From Anaerolineaceae bacterium (GTDB taxonomy: Bacteria > Chloroflexota > Anaerolineae > Anaerolineales > Anaerolineaceae), in contig JAQVUC010000010.1 of assembly GCA_028699715.1 (NCBI GenBank), positions 1 to 12,701 on the forward strand: a stretch of DNA of 12,701 nucleotides. Reading direction: 5' to 3'. Both the position numbers and the translations under genes were made by a program. A model generated the notes under the pieces. The model had not been told where the DNA came from. It did no database searches and saw nothing but the letters and a program-made list of their open reading frames with translations. Shown here piece by piece: positions 1 through 6,747 of the stretch (position 1 is its first letter; every line of letters begins with the position of its first letter).

Positions 1-843
1 TGCGATCCTTTCAATGATTTGATTTTTGCTGAAGTCAATGGAGAGACGATTGCTTTCGGTCAGGTATCCTGGGAGCGCCAGGTCAGTACAAATTTGTATG
101 TCTATATGGTTAACGTCCAGCTTGACCCAGCCTGGCAAGCTAAAGGCATAGAACAAGCCTTGATACACTGGGCTGAGGATCGGGGCCGAAAAATTGCTCC
201 AACGCTTCCAGAAGGTGAAAAAGGGTTCTTCCTCACCAACTGTAGGGAGAAAAACCTGGTACGGCTGCAGGTGCTGAATGATTTGGGATACACTATCGAC
301 CGCTACTATCACTCCATGAGCCGTAAGCTTGATGATTTACCAGAATGCCCATTGCCTGAAGGCATAGAGGTACGCCCTGTGTTGCCCCAAGATTATCGCA
401 AGATTTGGAGTGCCTCAAACGAAGCCTTTATGGACGAATATGGCGCGACAGCCCCTACCGAAGAATGGTATCAGAGCTATCTCAATGGTCCCTATTTTCT
501 TCCCTATCTATGGCAGGTCGCCTGGGATGGCGATGAAGTAGTTGGATCGGTGCAAAACTTCATCCTGCCGGAAGAAAATCAAAAAGAAAATCGCCGGCGC
601 GGCTATACTGAAGCAATTTCCGTCCGCCGTCCGTGGCGGGGTCGTGGTGTTGCCAGAGCGCTGATCTGCAGGTCCATGTCTATGTTCAAGGCCATGAACC
701 TGGATGAAGTTGCCCTGACTGCCGATACCCAAAACCTAACTGGTGCCATGCGCCTTTATACTGGGCTGGGTTATCAACCTTACCTGACCGTACTCGAAAT
801 GAAAAAACCTTTGCAGTCCGAATACCTTTCAGGTCATCAGTAG
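1..843 (+). CDS. Tandem-domain GNAT-family N-acetyltransferase, 5' end missing
   Basis: The reading frame is open from base 1, so the true start lies upstream; the in-frame TTG at base 19 is internal to the first domain, because the preceding codons (CDPFND) read smoothly into a GNAT beta strand (LIFAEVNGE). About 280 residues are visible, forming two GNAT (acetyl-CoA-dependent acyltransferase) folds. The second domain, from about base 370, carries a good acetyl-CoA pyrophosphate loop, RRPWRGRGVA, at bases 625-654, followed by the usual NxxAMRLYxxLGY end (about 736-774). In the first domain the equivalent loop reads WQAKGIEQA (bases 133-159), with Glu where a small Gly or Ala is normal, so it may bind cofactor poorly. 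Tandem GNATs often have one active and one structural domain. The substrate cannot be told from sequence; it could be a small molecule, a peptide or an antibiotic. The protein is probably cytoplasmic: no signal peptide or membrane segment is visible in the part seen. Confidence 0.85.
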   Translation, partial: CDPFNDLIFAEVNGETIAFGQVSWERQVSTNLYVYMVNVQLDPAWQAKGIEQALIHWAEDRGRKIAPTLPEGEKGFFLTNCREKNLVRLQVLNDLGYTIDRYYHSMSRKLDDLPECPLPEGIEVRPVLPQDYRKIWSASNEAFMDEYGATAPTEEWYQSYLNGPYFLPYLWQVAWDGDEVVGSVQNFILPEENQKENRRRGYTEAISVRRPWRGRGVARALICRSMSMFKAMNLDEVALTADTQNLTGAMRLYTGLGYQPYLTVLEMKKPLQSEYLSGHQ

Positions 844-888
844 AGGAATTGCTTAAGTTACGAAGCTAATCAATACCACCACAAAGTA

Positions 889-928
889 AAACAAATCAGC
901 CAGGACTATTGCCTTGGCTGATTTGTTT
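889..928. terminator. Bidirectional intrinsic terminator hairpin
   Basis: A perfect 14-bp inverted repeat (AAACAAATCAGCCA at 889-902, TGGCTGATTTGTTT at 915-928) encloses a 12-base loop. It lies 45 bases after the GNAT stop and 27 bases after the stop of the converging aminotransferase. On the minus strand the stem is followed by TTTGTTTTACTTTG, a fair U-rich tract. On the plus strand the T-rich bases are largely inside the stem itself. It probably ends both transcripts. Confidence 0.75.
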
Positions 929-939
929 GTGTACACAAA
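926..939. repeat. Perfect 14-bp palindrome overlapping the terminator
   Basis: TTTGTGTACACAAA is its own reverse complement, with no spacer. It shares its first three bases with the right arm of the terminator hairpin at 889-928. It could be a protein-binding dyad or extra secondary structure at the end of the aminotransferase transcript. Its position between two converging stop codons makes a classical promoter operator unlikely. Confidence 0.5.
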
Positions 940-955
940 AACGAGAAAAATGCTC

Positions 956-2107
956 TTAAATTTTTGCAATTGCCTCGGCCATCTGATCAATGGCCTGCTC
1001 CAACCGAGCCCGGGTGGTGCCAAAATTGAGACGCACAAAGCCTTCGCCTGCTTTGCCGAAAGTTGGACCATCGTTTAAGCAGACCTTGGCATTTTCAATA
1101 AAAAATTCCTGCAGATTCCCCTCAATTCCAAGTTCCCGGCAATCCAACCAGGCCAGGAATGTAGCTTCAGGTTTGCTCCAGCGAATGCCAGGTAGTTTCT
1201 CATGAATAGCCTGATCAAGATAATCACGGTTTGCCTGCAAATAAGCGTTTTGTTCTTTGAGCCATTCATCCCCATGCTCGTATGCGGCCTTCGCGGCCAC
1301 AAGAGATAACAAACAAGGATTGCTGACCAGGTACTGCCTGAATTCACAGTAAGTTTTGCGGAGTGCTTCATCCTGGATGATACCAACCGAGGCATGCAAG
1401 CCTGCAATGTTATAGGTCTTGCTCGGCGCGATGAAAGTGGCCGTGATTTTTGAGATTTCCGGGTCCAACGAGGCAATCGGAATGTGTTTATGATCATCAA
1501 AGAGTATGTCGCAGTGGATTTCGTCAGAACAAATCGTGACACCCTGCCTGAGGCAAATTTCGCCAAATTTTTCGAGTTCTTTTAATGTAAACACGCGACC
1601 GGTGGGATTTTGAGGATTACAAAGGATAAAGACTTTGACATCATTTTCGATGATTTGCTGTTCAAAAAGCTCAAAATCGACCTGATAGATGCCATCCTCC
1701 CCCAAAAACATCGGGTTGTGAACTGCTTTCAACCCAACGGTTTCTGGTGAACTGATGAAGGGTGGATAGGCCGGAGACTGAAAAATGACCGCATCGCCTT
1801 TCTTGCACAAGGAGCGAATCATGATGTTGAAACCCGTCACGATCCCGGGGACGTAACTGATATCCATTTGACCGACGTCCCAATCATAAAGGCGATTTAC
1901 CCGATCGATAACGACCTGATCCAATCCTTCAGGCGGCAGCCCATACCCGAAAATGCCGTGATCGATGCGTTTCTTCAATTCATTCCTGACAGCTTCCGGT
2001 GAGAGGAAGTCAGTATCTGCCACCCACAATGGCAAAACGTCAGCAGGGTAAAGTTTCCATTTCAAACTTTCAGTACATCTTCGGTCAATACACTCATCAA
2101 AATTCAT
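956..2107 (-). CDS. MalY/PatB-type PLP-dependent aminotransferase / C-S beta-lyase
   Basis: This 383-residue fold-type I PLP enzyme belongs to the MalY/PatB group, whose members split cystathionine or cysteine conjugates (C-S beta-lyase) in methionine and sulfur metabolism; some have other roles. Visible landmarks are WVADTDF near residue 28 (usually WVADMDF), NPQNPTG at 164-170, SDEIHCD at 194-200 with the cofactor-binding Asp195, the PLP lysine Lys230 in APSKTYNIAG, and Arg359 in FVRLNFG for the substrate carboxylate. The start is the ATG whose last-read base is 2107, because AAGGAGAG stands a few bases before it and the protein then begins MNFDE, normal for the family. The frame stays open upstream to 2341, but that adds about 78 basic residues with no match to the fold and crosses the divergent promoter region. 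The protein is cytoplasmic and stands alone. The exact substrate is not determined; aminotransferase activity is also possible. Confidence 0.9.
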   Translation of the reverse strand: MNFDECIDRRCTESLKWKLYPADVLPLWVADTDFLSPEAVRNELKKRIDHGIFGYGLPPEGLDQVVIDRVNRLYDWDVGQMDISYVPGIVTGFNIMIRSLCKKGDAVIFQSPAYPPFISSPETVGLKAVHNPMFLGEDGIYQVDFELFEQQIIENDVKVFILCNPQNPTGRVFTLKELEKFGEICLRQGVTICSDEIHCDILFDDHKHIPIASLDPEISKITATFIAPSKTYNIAGLHASVGIIQDEALRKTYCEFRQYLVSNPCLLSLVAAKAAYEHGDEWLKEQNAYLQANRDYLDQAIHEKLPGIRWSKPEATFLAWLDCRELGIEGNLQEFFIENAKVCLNDGPTFGKAGEGFVRLNFGTTRARLEQAIDQMAEAIAKI

Positions 2108-2198
2108 AGACTCTCCTTTTCTACAGCCTATTTTACTGGAAACAATCCGGTTTGACTGTTCTTTATCCCTTATTTCCTCATTTGGTATACTGAGAATC
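2108..2198. promoter_or_regulatory. Divergent promoter region between aminotransferase and UbiA-like gene
   Basis: This 91-base gap serves two genes that point away from each other. On the plus strand a good -10 hexamer, TATACT (2186-2191), follows TTGG, with only a weak -35 (TTATCC, 2163-2168, 17-base spacer). Its end is just 7 bases before the ATG at 2199, so the mRNA could be leaderless or nearly so. On the minus strand the best -10 is TAAAAT (2135 down to 2130) with a poor -35. The minus-strand gene has a clear AAGGAGAG ribosome site. Confidence 0.45.
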
Positions 2199-3041
2199 AT
2201 GCTCAAAGCTAAGATCGAATCCTTCACCAACTTACTGGGCTTGCCTCGCAGCTTAAGCTTTGTGTTATTTACCAGTCTTCTTGGGAGCGCCTTCGCTCTT
2301 TCGAACGATTTGATCAGGGTGGCCTTAATTTTTGCGAGCAATTTGGCGCTCTTATCCTTCGCGCAGGTTTACAAACACATTCATCAGGCTCCGGCAGACG
2401 CGCTTGAGCCGGATCCAAAGACCCCCAACCCCATTGCCCGGGGTGAGCTCTCGCTCTATTCACCCCGGTTTGCCGCTCTCCTTCTGTTCCTCTTCACGCT
2501 AATTTCAGCCTGGAAGCTTGGTGGAGGGAACCTCATCCTCGTTTTAATGGGTCTTTTGGTCTCTGTGTCTCTCTACAATCCCAGCATTTATCTCAGTTCA
2601 CGCCCAATGTTTGGACTGAGCAGCCATAACTGGATCCTGGGCGCTTTGATGACGGCCAATGCCATGCTGACAACACAGAACCATTTCATGGTGTTTGATA
2701 AGATCATCCCCATTTTGTTCGTTTTGAGCTTTTATTTTCTTTACCGATCTTTTGAATTGAAATGTTGCCAGAAAACCGGTCACCTTTCAAATTTGATGCA
2801 AGCCCTGTTTGCAGTCTTTTTGCTTCTTACTGCCTTGTTGACTTTATTCTCCTTGAAGCCCTTCCCTCTTTGGGTTATCGCGCTCCTGGTCCTTCTGATT
2901 GCGATTCGTTTGGCTCTCAGAAATACTGAGCTCCCCAAAGAAAGTTCAGGGTCGATCCACATGATCTTCAATTATTTTGAATCTTCAGCCGCCATCGCTT
3001 TTCTGGTAAATTTCATCATCACATCAATTAAGTTTAGATAG
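2199..3041 (+). CDS. UbiA-like polytopic membrane protein with degenerate Asp-rich motifs
   Basis: This 280-residue, very hydrophobic protein has about nine membrane segments (roughly 18-36, 38-56, 89-107, 110-128, 143-158, 165-183, 199-217, 222-240 and 259-276), the count expected for UbiA-superfamily prenyltransferases, which move isoprenoid chains onto aromatic or other acceptors. The loop after helix 2 matches the family tail: ADALEPDP at 66-73, then NPIARGELS at 77-85, like the usual NRPxxxGxxS. The metal-binding NDxxDxxxD just before it reads KHIHQAPAD (59-67), so only the last Asp (67) is left. The second motif, normally DxxxD in the loop after helix 6, reads roughly SFELKCCQKTG (184-194), with no such aspartates. 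It may therefore be inactive, use another chemistry, or be a structural membrane protein. Family membership is inferred from topology and one loop. The methyltransferase start follows 16 bases after the stop, suggesting one transcript. Confidence 0.55.
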   Translation: MLKAKIESFTNLLGLPRSLSFVLFTSLLGSAFALSNDLIRVALIFASNLALLSFAQVYKHIHQAPADALEPDPKTPNPIARGELSLYSPRFAALLLFLFTLISAWKLGGGNLILVLMGLLVSVSLYNPSIYLSSRPMFGLSSHNWILGALMTANAMLTTQNHFMVFDKIIPILFVLSFYFLYRSFELKCCQKTGHLSNLMQALFAVFLLLTALLTLFSLKPFPLWVIALLVLLIAIRLALRNTELPKESSGSIHMIFNYFESSAAIAFLVNFIITSIKFR

Positions 3042-3057
3042 CAAAGTGAGCCGTCCT

Positions 3058-3945
3058 ATGTCTTCTCCCATTCAAATTGTTTTAACTCCTTCAACCGACT
3101 GGAAAGATTATCAGCTTTTGGACAGCGGCAACGGAAAAACACTTGAGCGTTTTGGCAAGTATCTTTTGATCCGCCCCAGGCCTCAGGCAATTTGGTCGCC
3201 GGGTTTGCCAAACAGTGAATGGAAAAAAGCAAACGCTGTTCTGGTGGAAGAGAAACAGGAATATGGTGGAAAATGGAATATTCTCAACCCAATGGAGAAA
3301 TCCTGGGTCATGGCTTACAAAGATCTTAAATTCCAGCTGCAACTTGCTTCATCCCGTCATGTTGGCGTGTTTCCGGAACAAGCCACCCACTGGGATTGGA
3401 CCCGGGCTCACATTGAAAAAAGTAAAAAACCTTTCCGAATGCTCAACCTGTTCGGTTATTCCGGACTTGCCACGGTTGCCGCTGCCGCATCTGGCGCTGA
3501 AGTCACTCATGTAGATTCATCCAAGCATGCCATTACCTGGGCCAATCTGAACATGAAACTTTCAAATTTGCAGGATAAACCCGTCCGCTGGATAGCGGAA
3601 GACGCTTTGAAATTTGTGAAACGGGAAGCCCGTCGGGGAAGCAAATATCACGGCATTGTTATGGATCCGCCAAAATTTGGCAGGGGCTCAAGTGGGGAGG
3701 TCTGGGATTTTTTCAAAAAGGTGCCGGAACTGCTTGAAGCCTGTCAGGGCATCCTGGCCAATGACGCCAAATTTTTGGTGATGACAGCTTACGCCATTAC
3801 GGCCTCAGCCGTCGTTACCCACCAGGCTGTGGAACAAATTGTTGGCAAACAAGGGAAACTGGAGACAGGCGAACTGGTCAGCATCGACGAAAGCGCCGGG
3901 CATGTACTTTCACATGCCATCTATACACGCTGGTCTGCAAGCTAA
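3058..3945 (+). CDS. Class I SAM-dependent methyltransferase, COG1092 (RlmI/RlmK-like)
   Basis: The protein has 295 residues from the ATG at 3058. An in-frame GTG at 3046 is an alternative, but the GTGAG at 3046-3050 sits well as a ribosome site 7 bases before the ATG, which I therefore prefer. The C-terminal half is a Rossmann methyltransferase: SAM-binding motif I NLFGYSG (130-136), the acidic ribose contact in THVDSS (150-155), AEDALKF (180-186) and motif IV DPPKFGRG (203-210). The N-terminal part (RFGKYLLIRPRPQA) is typical of short COG1092 members that lack the PUA RNA-binding domain of RlmI. Where RlmI has its catalytic-cysteine motif (TxSCS type) this protein reads TAYAIT (243-248), and its only cysteine is Cys229. 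It is thus unlikely to be a cytosine-C5 methyltransferase; an RlmK-like N-methylation or another substrate is possible. It is probably cytoplasmic, follows the UbiA-like gene, and ends 4 bases from a converging gene. Confidence 0.8.
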   Translation: MSSPIQIVLTPSTDWKDYQLLDSGNGKTLERFGKYLLIRPRPQAIWSPGLPNSEWKKANAVLVEEKQEYGGKWNILNPMEKSWVMAYKDLKFQLQLASSRHVGVFPEQATHWDWTRAHIEKSKKPFRMLNLFGYSGLATVAAAASGAEVTHVDSSKHAITWANLNMKLSNLQDKPVRWIAEDALKFVKREARRGSKYHGIVMDPPKFGRGSSGEVWDFFKKVPELLEACQGILANDAKFLVMTAYAITASAVVTHQAVEQIVGKQGKLETGELVSIDESAGHVLSHAIYTRWSAS

Positions 3946-3949
3946 GCAA

Positions 3950-5257
3950 CTATAGTTTTTTGTCCTCGTGGGAAATTTTTACTCGTTCCACCCGATGGCC
4001 ATCCATTTCGATAACCTTAAAGGTGAAGCCTTCCCATTCAAAACTCTGACCAATTTTTGGAATTATACCCATCTGGTTCATGACAAAACCACTGAGAGTC
4101 TGATAACCTGCCCGGTATTCTTCGGGGAGCTCATCCACTTCCAGCCTCTCCTTCAACACATCAATCGGTACCAGTCCGTCCATCAGCAAAGATCCATCTG
4201 ATTTCTTTTCAATGTCCTGTTCCATGTCAAACTCGTCCAGGGGGATATCGCCCACAATAGATTCAAGAACGTCATAAAGAGTGACCATTCCTTCAACGCC
4301 GCCAAATTCGTCCAGAATGATCGCCTGATGGATTCCGGTTGATTTGAAATGCTCAAAAGCTTTGACAGCTTTCATGTTTCTGGGGAAGAAGATTGCTTCC
4401 TTGGTGTAATCAAGAATGTTGAACGCATCTGAATACAGATCGATTCCCATCAGATCTTTCGCGTTGACAATTCCAACGATATGGTCCAAATCACCTTCAG
4501 CTACAGGCAAGCGTGAATAAGTGCTGGCCATCATCTCCTGAACCATGACCTCTCTGCCGTCATTCAGATCCAGCCAATCCAGCTCAGTGTGAGGGGTCAT
4601 GATAGCGTCTACTCTGCGATCGCTGAATCGAAAGACACCGTCAACCAGTCTCTCTTCAGCTTCGTCAAAGACACCAGTTTGTCTGCCTTCCTGGATGAAG
4701 CCTTTTAGTTCTTCTTCAGTGATGTACGGTTCTTTGCTGACATCAATGTTAAACGCTTTGATCCCAAAATTGGTCGAGGCGCTTAATAATCTAATTAACG
4801 GACGTAAAACCTTGGTCAGGGTCTTGATCGCAGGTGACATACGCACGACAATATCCTCGGGTTTGCTGACCGCATAGCGCTTGGGGATCAACTCACCCAA
4901 AACGATGGAGAAGTAGGTAATGATCACAACCACAACGATCAACGCCACAGTGTCTGCAAATGGTTCCAACCAGGCAACTTTTTTTAATAACTCTGCTACC
5001 GGCGTTGCCAGCATGGCACCACCGATACCACCAGCCAAGGTGTCGATCAGCGTGATCATGATTTGTACAGCGGAGAGATATTCCTGATTGGGGTCTTTCA
5101 ATAATTTTATTGTGGTAACCGCTCCGGTCTGTCCTTCCTCCGCGCGCTGATTCAAACGTGTTCGGCGAGCCGAAACCATGGCAATTTCGTACATGGCAAA
5201 TACAGCATTGAAAAAGAAAAGGATCAAGATGATAAGTATATTTACGTAAACAGGCAT
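3950..5257 (-). CDS. CNNM/CorC (HlyC/CorC) family membrane protein, copy 1
   Basis: This 435-residue protein has the full CNNM/CorC layout. A DUF21 membrane domain spans about 1-180, with a first helix carrying NAVFAMYE (17-24) and GELIPK at 121-126. Two CBS domains follow (about 205-335, with IMTP at 219-222 and VTLYDVLESIVGD at 325-337), then a CorC_HlyC domain (about 350-428). CNNM/CorC proteins are linked to Mg2+ or other divalent-cation export and respond to Mg-ATP through the CBS pair; the name hemolysin is historical. The start at 5257 has AAGGTGG about 11 bases before it. Unlike its paralogue (5424-6740), it seems to have its own promoter, because a terminator lies between the two. 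By eye about half of all positions are shared with the paralogue, so the pair arose by an old tandem duplication. The membrane domain should sit in the inner membrane with the CBS pair in the cytoplasm. Confidence 0.93.
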   Translation of the reverse strand: MPVYVNILIILILFFFNAVFAMYEIAMVSARRTRLNQRAEEGQTGAVTTIKLLKDPNQEYLSAVQIMITLIDTLAGGIGGAMLATPVAELLKKVAWLEPFADTVALIVVVVIITYFSIVLGELIPKRYAVSKPEDIVVRMSPAIKTLTKVLRPLIRLLSASTNFGIKAFNIDVSKEPYITEEELKGFIQEGRQTGVFDEAEERLVDGVFRFSDRRVDAIMTPHTELDWLDLNDGREVMVQEMMASTYSRLPVAEGDLDHIVGIVNAKDLMGIDLYSDAFNILDYTKEAIFFPRNMKAVKAFEHFKSTGIHQAIILDEFGGVEGMVTLYDVLESIVGDIPLDEFDMEQDIEKKSDGSLLMDGLVPIDVLKERLEVDELPEEYRAGYQTLSGFVMNQMGIIPKIGQSFEWEGFTFKVIEMDGHRVERVKISHEDKKL

Positions 5258-5300
5258 TTTTCTCAGTTTCCACCTTCAGATAAAGGGGCTCTTAGCCGTT

Positions 5301-5327
5301 ATTGTATCAAATCTTTCTCTATTTCAA
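5301..5327 (-). promoter_or_regulatory. Putative promoter for CNNM/CorC copy 1
   Basis: Read on the minus strand, TTGAAA (5327-5322) and TACAAT (5306-5301) are separated by 15 bases, a short but possible sigma-70-type spacing. The site lies between the upstream gene's terminator (5336-5361) and the start codon at 5257, so the leader would be about 35-40 bases. It fits a separate transcription unit for this copy. Confidence 0.4.
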
Positions 5328-5335
5328 TTAAACAA

Positions 5336-5361
5336 ACAGGATAGCTTTAAACCTATCCTGT
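5336..5361 (-). terminator. Intrinsic terminator after CNNM/CorC copy 2
   Basis: A perfect 9-bp inverted repeat (ACAGGATAG at 5336-5344, CTATCCTGT at 5353-5361) encloses an 8-base loop. On the minus strand it is followed by TTTGTTTAATTG, a U-rich tract. It lies about 60 bases past the stop of the 5424-6740 gene and before the likely promoter of the next gene, so it separates the two paralogues into different transcripts. Confidence 0.65.
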
Positions 5362-5423
5362 AAAATTGTTATAAAACTTTTAGATTACCCCTAAGAATAT
5401 CATTTATCTTTTGTGAACGTCTT

Positions 5424-6740
5424 TCAATTTTCGGATTCTTCGTCCTGCGGACTGCGCGTGACTAAAACCCGGTCAACCCTGAATCCATCCATATCTATCA
5501 CTTCAAACTTAAAGCCTTCCAACTCAAAAAGCTGACCAATTTTGGGGATATCACCTAACTGGTTCATTACCAACCCACTTAAAGTTTGGTAACCGGCTTT
5601 GTCTTCGTCGGGCAAGGTTTCAACTTCAATTATTTCCTTTAACTCATCAATTGGTAGGAGCCCGTCCAAAGACCAGGAACCATCTGCCCGCCGCACAACT
5701 TCGTGAGCCTGATCCTGTTGATTAGATGGAATATCACCGACAATCGACTCCAATACATCAAATAGTGTCACCATTCCGATGATACTTCCATATTCGTCGA
5801 TAACCATGGCTTCGTGGATGCCGGACTTCCGAAAACTTTCAAAGGCTTTCAGAGCCGAGGTGTTTTCCGGCACATAAAGGGGTTCACGAGCGAGCTGATC
5901 GAGTTTTACCTCTTCAGAGAGTATATCCATTCCAGCAATATCCTTGACGTCGATCACCCCAATGATCTTGTCCAGATCTCCTTTAGCCAACGGCAATCGG
6001 GAAAATCGACTCGCCTTGATTTCTGCCAATAATTGCTGGCGTGAATCATCAAGATCCAACCAGTCGATGTCGTTCTTAGGGGTCATTAAGGCATCAACCC
6101 GTCTTTCTGTGAAACGGAACACTCCTTCCACAAAGTCTTGTTCGGCTTTGTTGAAAACGCCCATATTCCGACCTTCTGCAATCAACAGTATTAATTCCTC
6201 TTCAGAAATTGTCGGTTCAGAAGATGGTTTAATGCCCAGCAACTTGATACCCAATTCAGTCGAAATGTCCAATAAAGAAATTATCGGACTGCTCAGAGAA
6301 GAGAGAAAACCCATAAAACCAGACAGACCTTTGGCAACTCCTTCAGGATTGTTGAGCGCTATTCGTTTGGGGATCAATTCGCCAATTACAATTGAGAAAA
6401 AGGTAATGGACAGTACCACAACACCCAGAGCCAGAGCATCTGCTGTTGACGTAAGCATGCCTTTTGCAACCAAAACCTCAGAAAATTGTTCAGCTATGCT
6501 GGCACCACCAAAAGCACCCGAAAGAATGCTGATCAAAGAAATACCGATCTGAACCGTGGAAAGAAACTTGTTTGGATGCTCCAGCAATTGTAGGGTCTTC
6601 TCCGCTTTTTTGTCACCTTGCAGCTTTTGCTGTTCAAGTTTTGGCTTTTTGACTGAAACCATGGCAAGTTCGTACATTGAGAACATGCCGTTAATTAAAA
6701 TCAAAAGAAGAATAATCAAGACTTCTGCTGCAATTTTCAT
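5424..6740 (-). CDS. CNNM/CorC (HlyC/CorC) family membrane protein, copy 2
   Basis: This 438-residue paralogue of the 3950-5257 gene has the same domain order: DUF21 membrane domain (about 1-180; NGMFSMYE at 17-24 and GELIPK at 120-125), two CBS domains (about 205-335; LMTP at 218-221 and VTLFDVLESIVGD at 324-336) and CorC_HlyC (about 350-428). The role is probably divalent-cation transport or its control, as in CorC and CNNM proteins. Differences from copy 1 cluster in the membrane domain and in the acidic, serine-containing C-terminal tail (PQDEESEN), which could mean different ion preference or regulation. AAGGA stands 5 bases before the ATG and overlaps the stop codon of the phosphatase gene, 7 bases upstream, so the two are almost certainly one operon with coupled translation. 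The function of the pairing is unknown. Family identity is very secure; the ion is not. Confidence 0.93.
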   Translation of the reverse strand: MKIAAEVLIILLLILINGMFSMYELAMVSVKKPKLEQQKLQGDKKAEKTLQLLEHPNKFLSTVQIGISLISILSGAFGGASIAEQFSEVLVAKGMLTSTADALALGVVVLSITFFSIVIGELIPKRIALNNPEGVAKGLSGFMGFLSSLSSPIISLLDISTELGIKLLGIKPSSEPTISEEELILLIAEGRNMGVFNKAEQDFVEGVFRFTERRVDALMTPKNDIDWLDLDDSRQQLLAEIKASRFSRLPLAKGDLDKIIGVIDVKDIAGMDILSEEVKLDQLAREPLYVPENTSALKAFESFRKSGIHEAMVIDEYGSIIGMVTLFDVLESIVGDIPSNQQDQAHEVVRRADGSWSLDGLLPIDELKEIIEVETLPDEDKAGYQTLSGLVMNQLGDIPKIGQLFELEGFKFEVIDMDGFRVDRVLVTRSPQDEESEN

Positions 6741-6747
6741 AATATCC

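Noticed and set aside
1075..1566. Alternate minus-strand frame inside the aminotransferase gene, considered as a possible frameshifted piece
   Set aside because: The main frame is intact from start to stop with all PLP motifs, so no frameshift is needed.
2108..2341. N-terminal extension of the aminotransferase frame to base 2341 (about 78 extra residues)
   Set aside because: It is basic and low in family similarity, crosses the divergent promoter region and overlaps the UbiA-like gene, while the ATG at 2107 has a strong ribosome site and gives the normal MalY/PatB N-terminus.
3921..3961. CTATA...TATAG pair followed by six T after the methyltransferase, as a possible terminator
   Set aside because: The arms are only 5 AT-rich base pairs around a 25-base interior with no good inner stem, so it is too weak to call.
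5944..6552. Open frame of about 200 codons on the plus strand inside CNNM/CorC copy 2
   Set aside because: It is a low-complexity, Ser/Pro-rich reading fully antisense to a well-conserved protein, with no recognisable domain or ribosome site.
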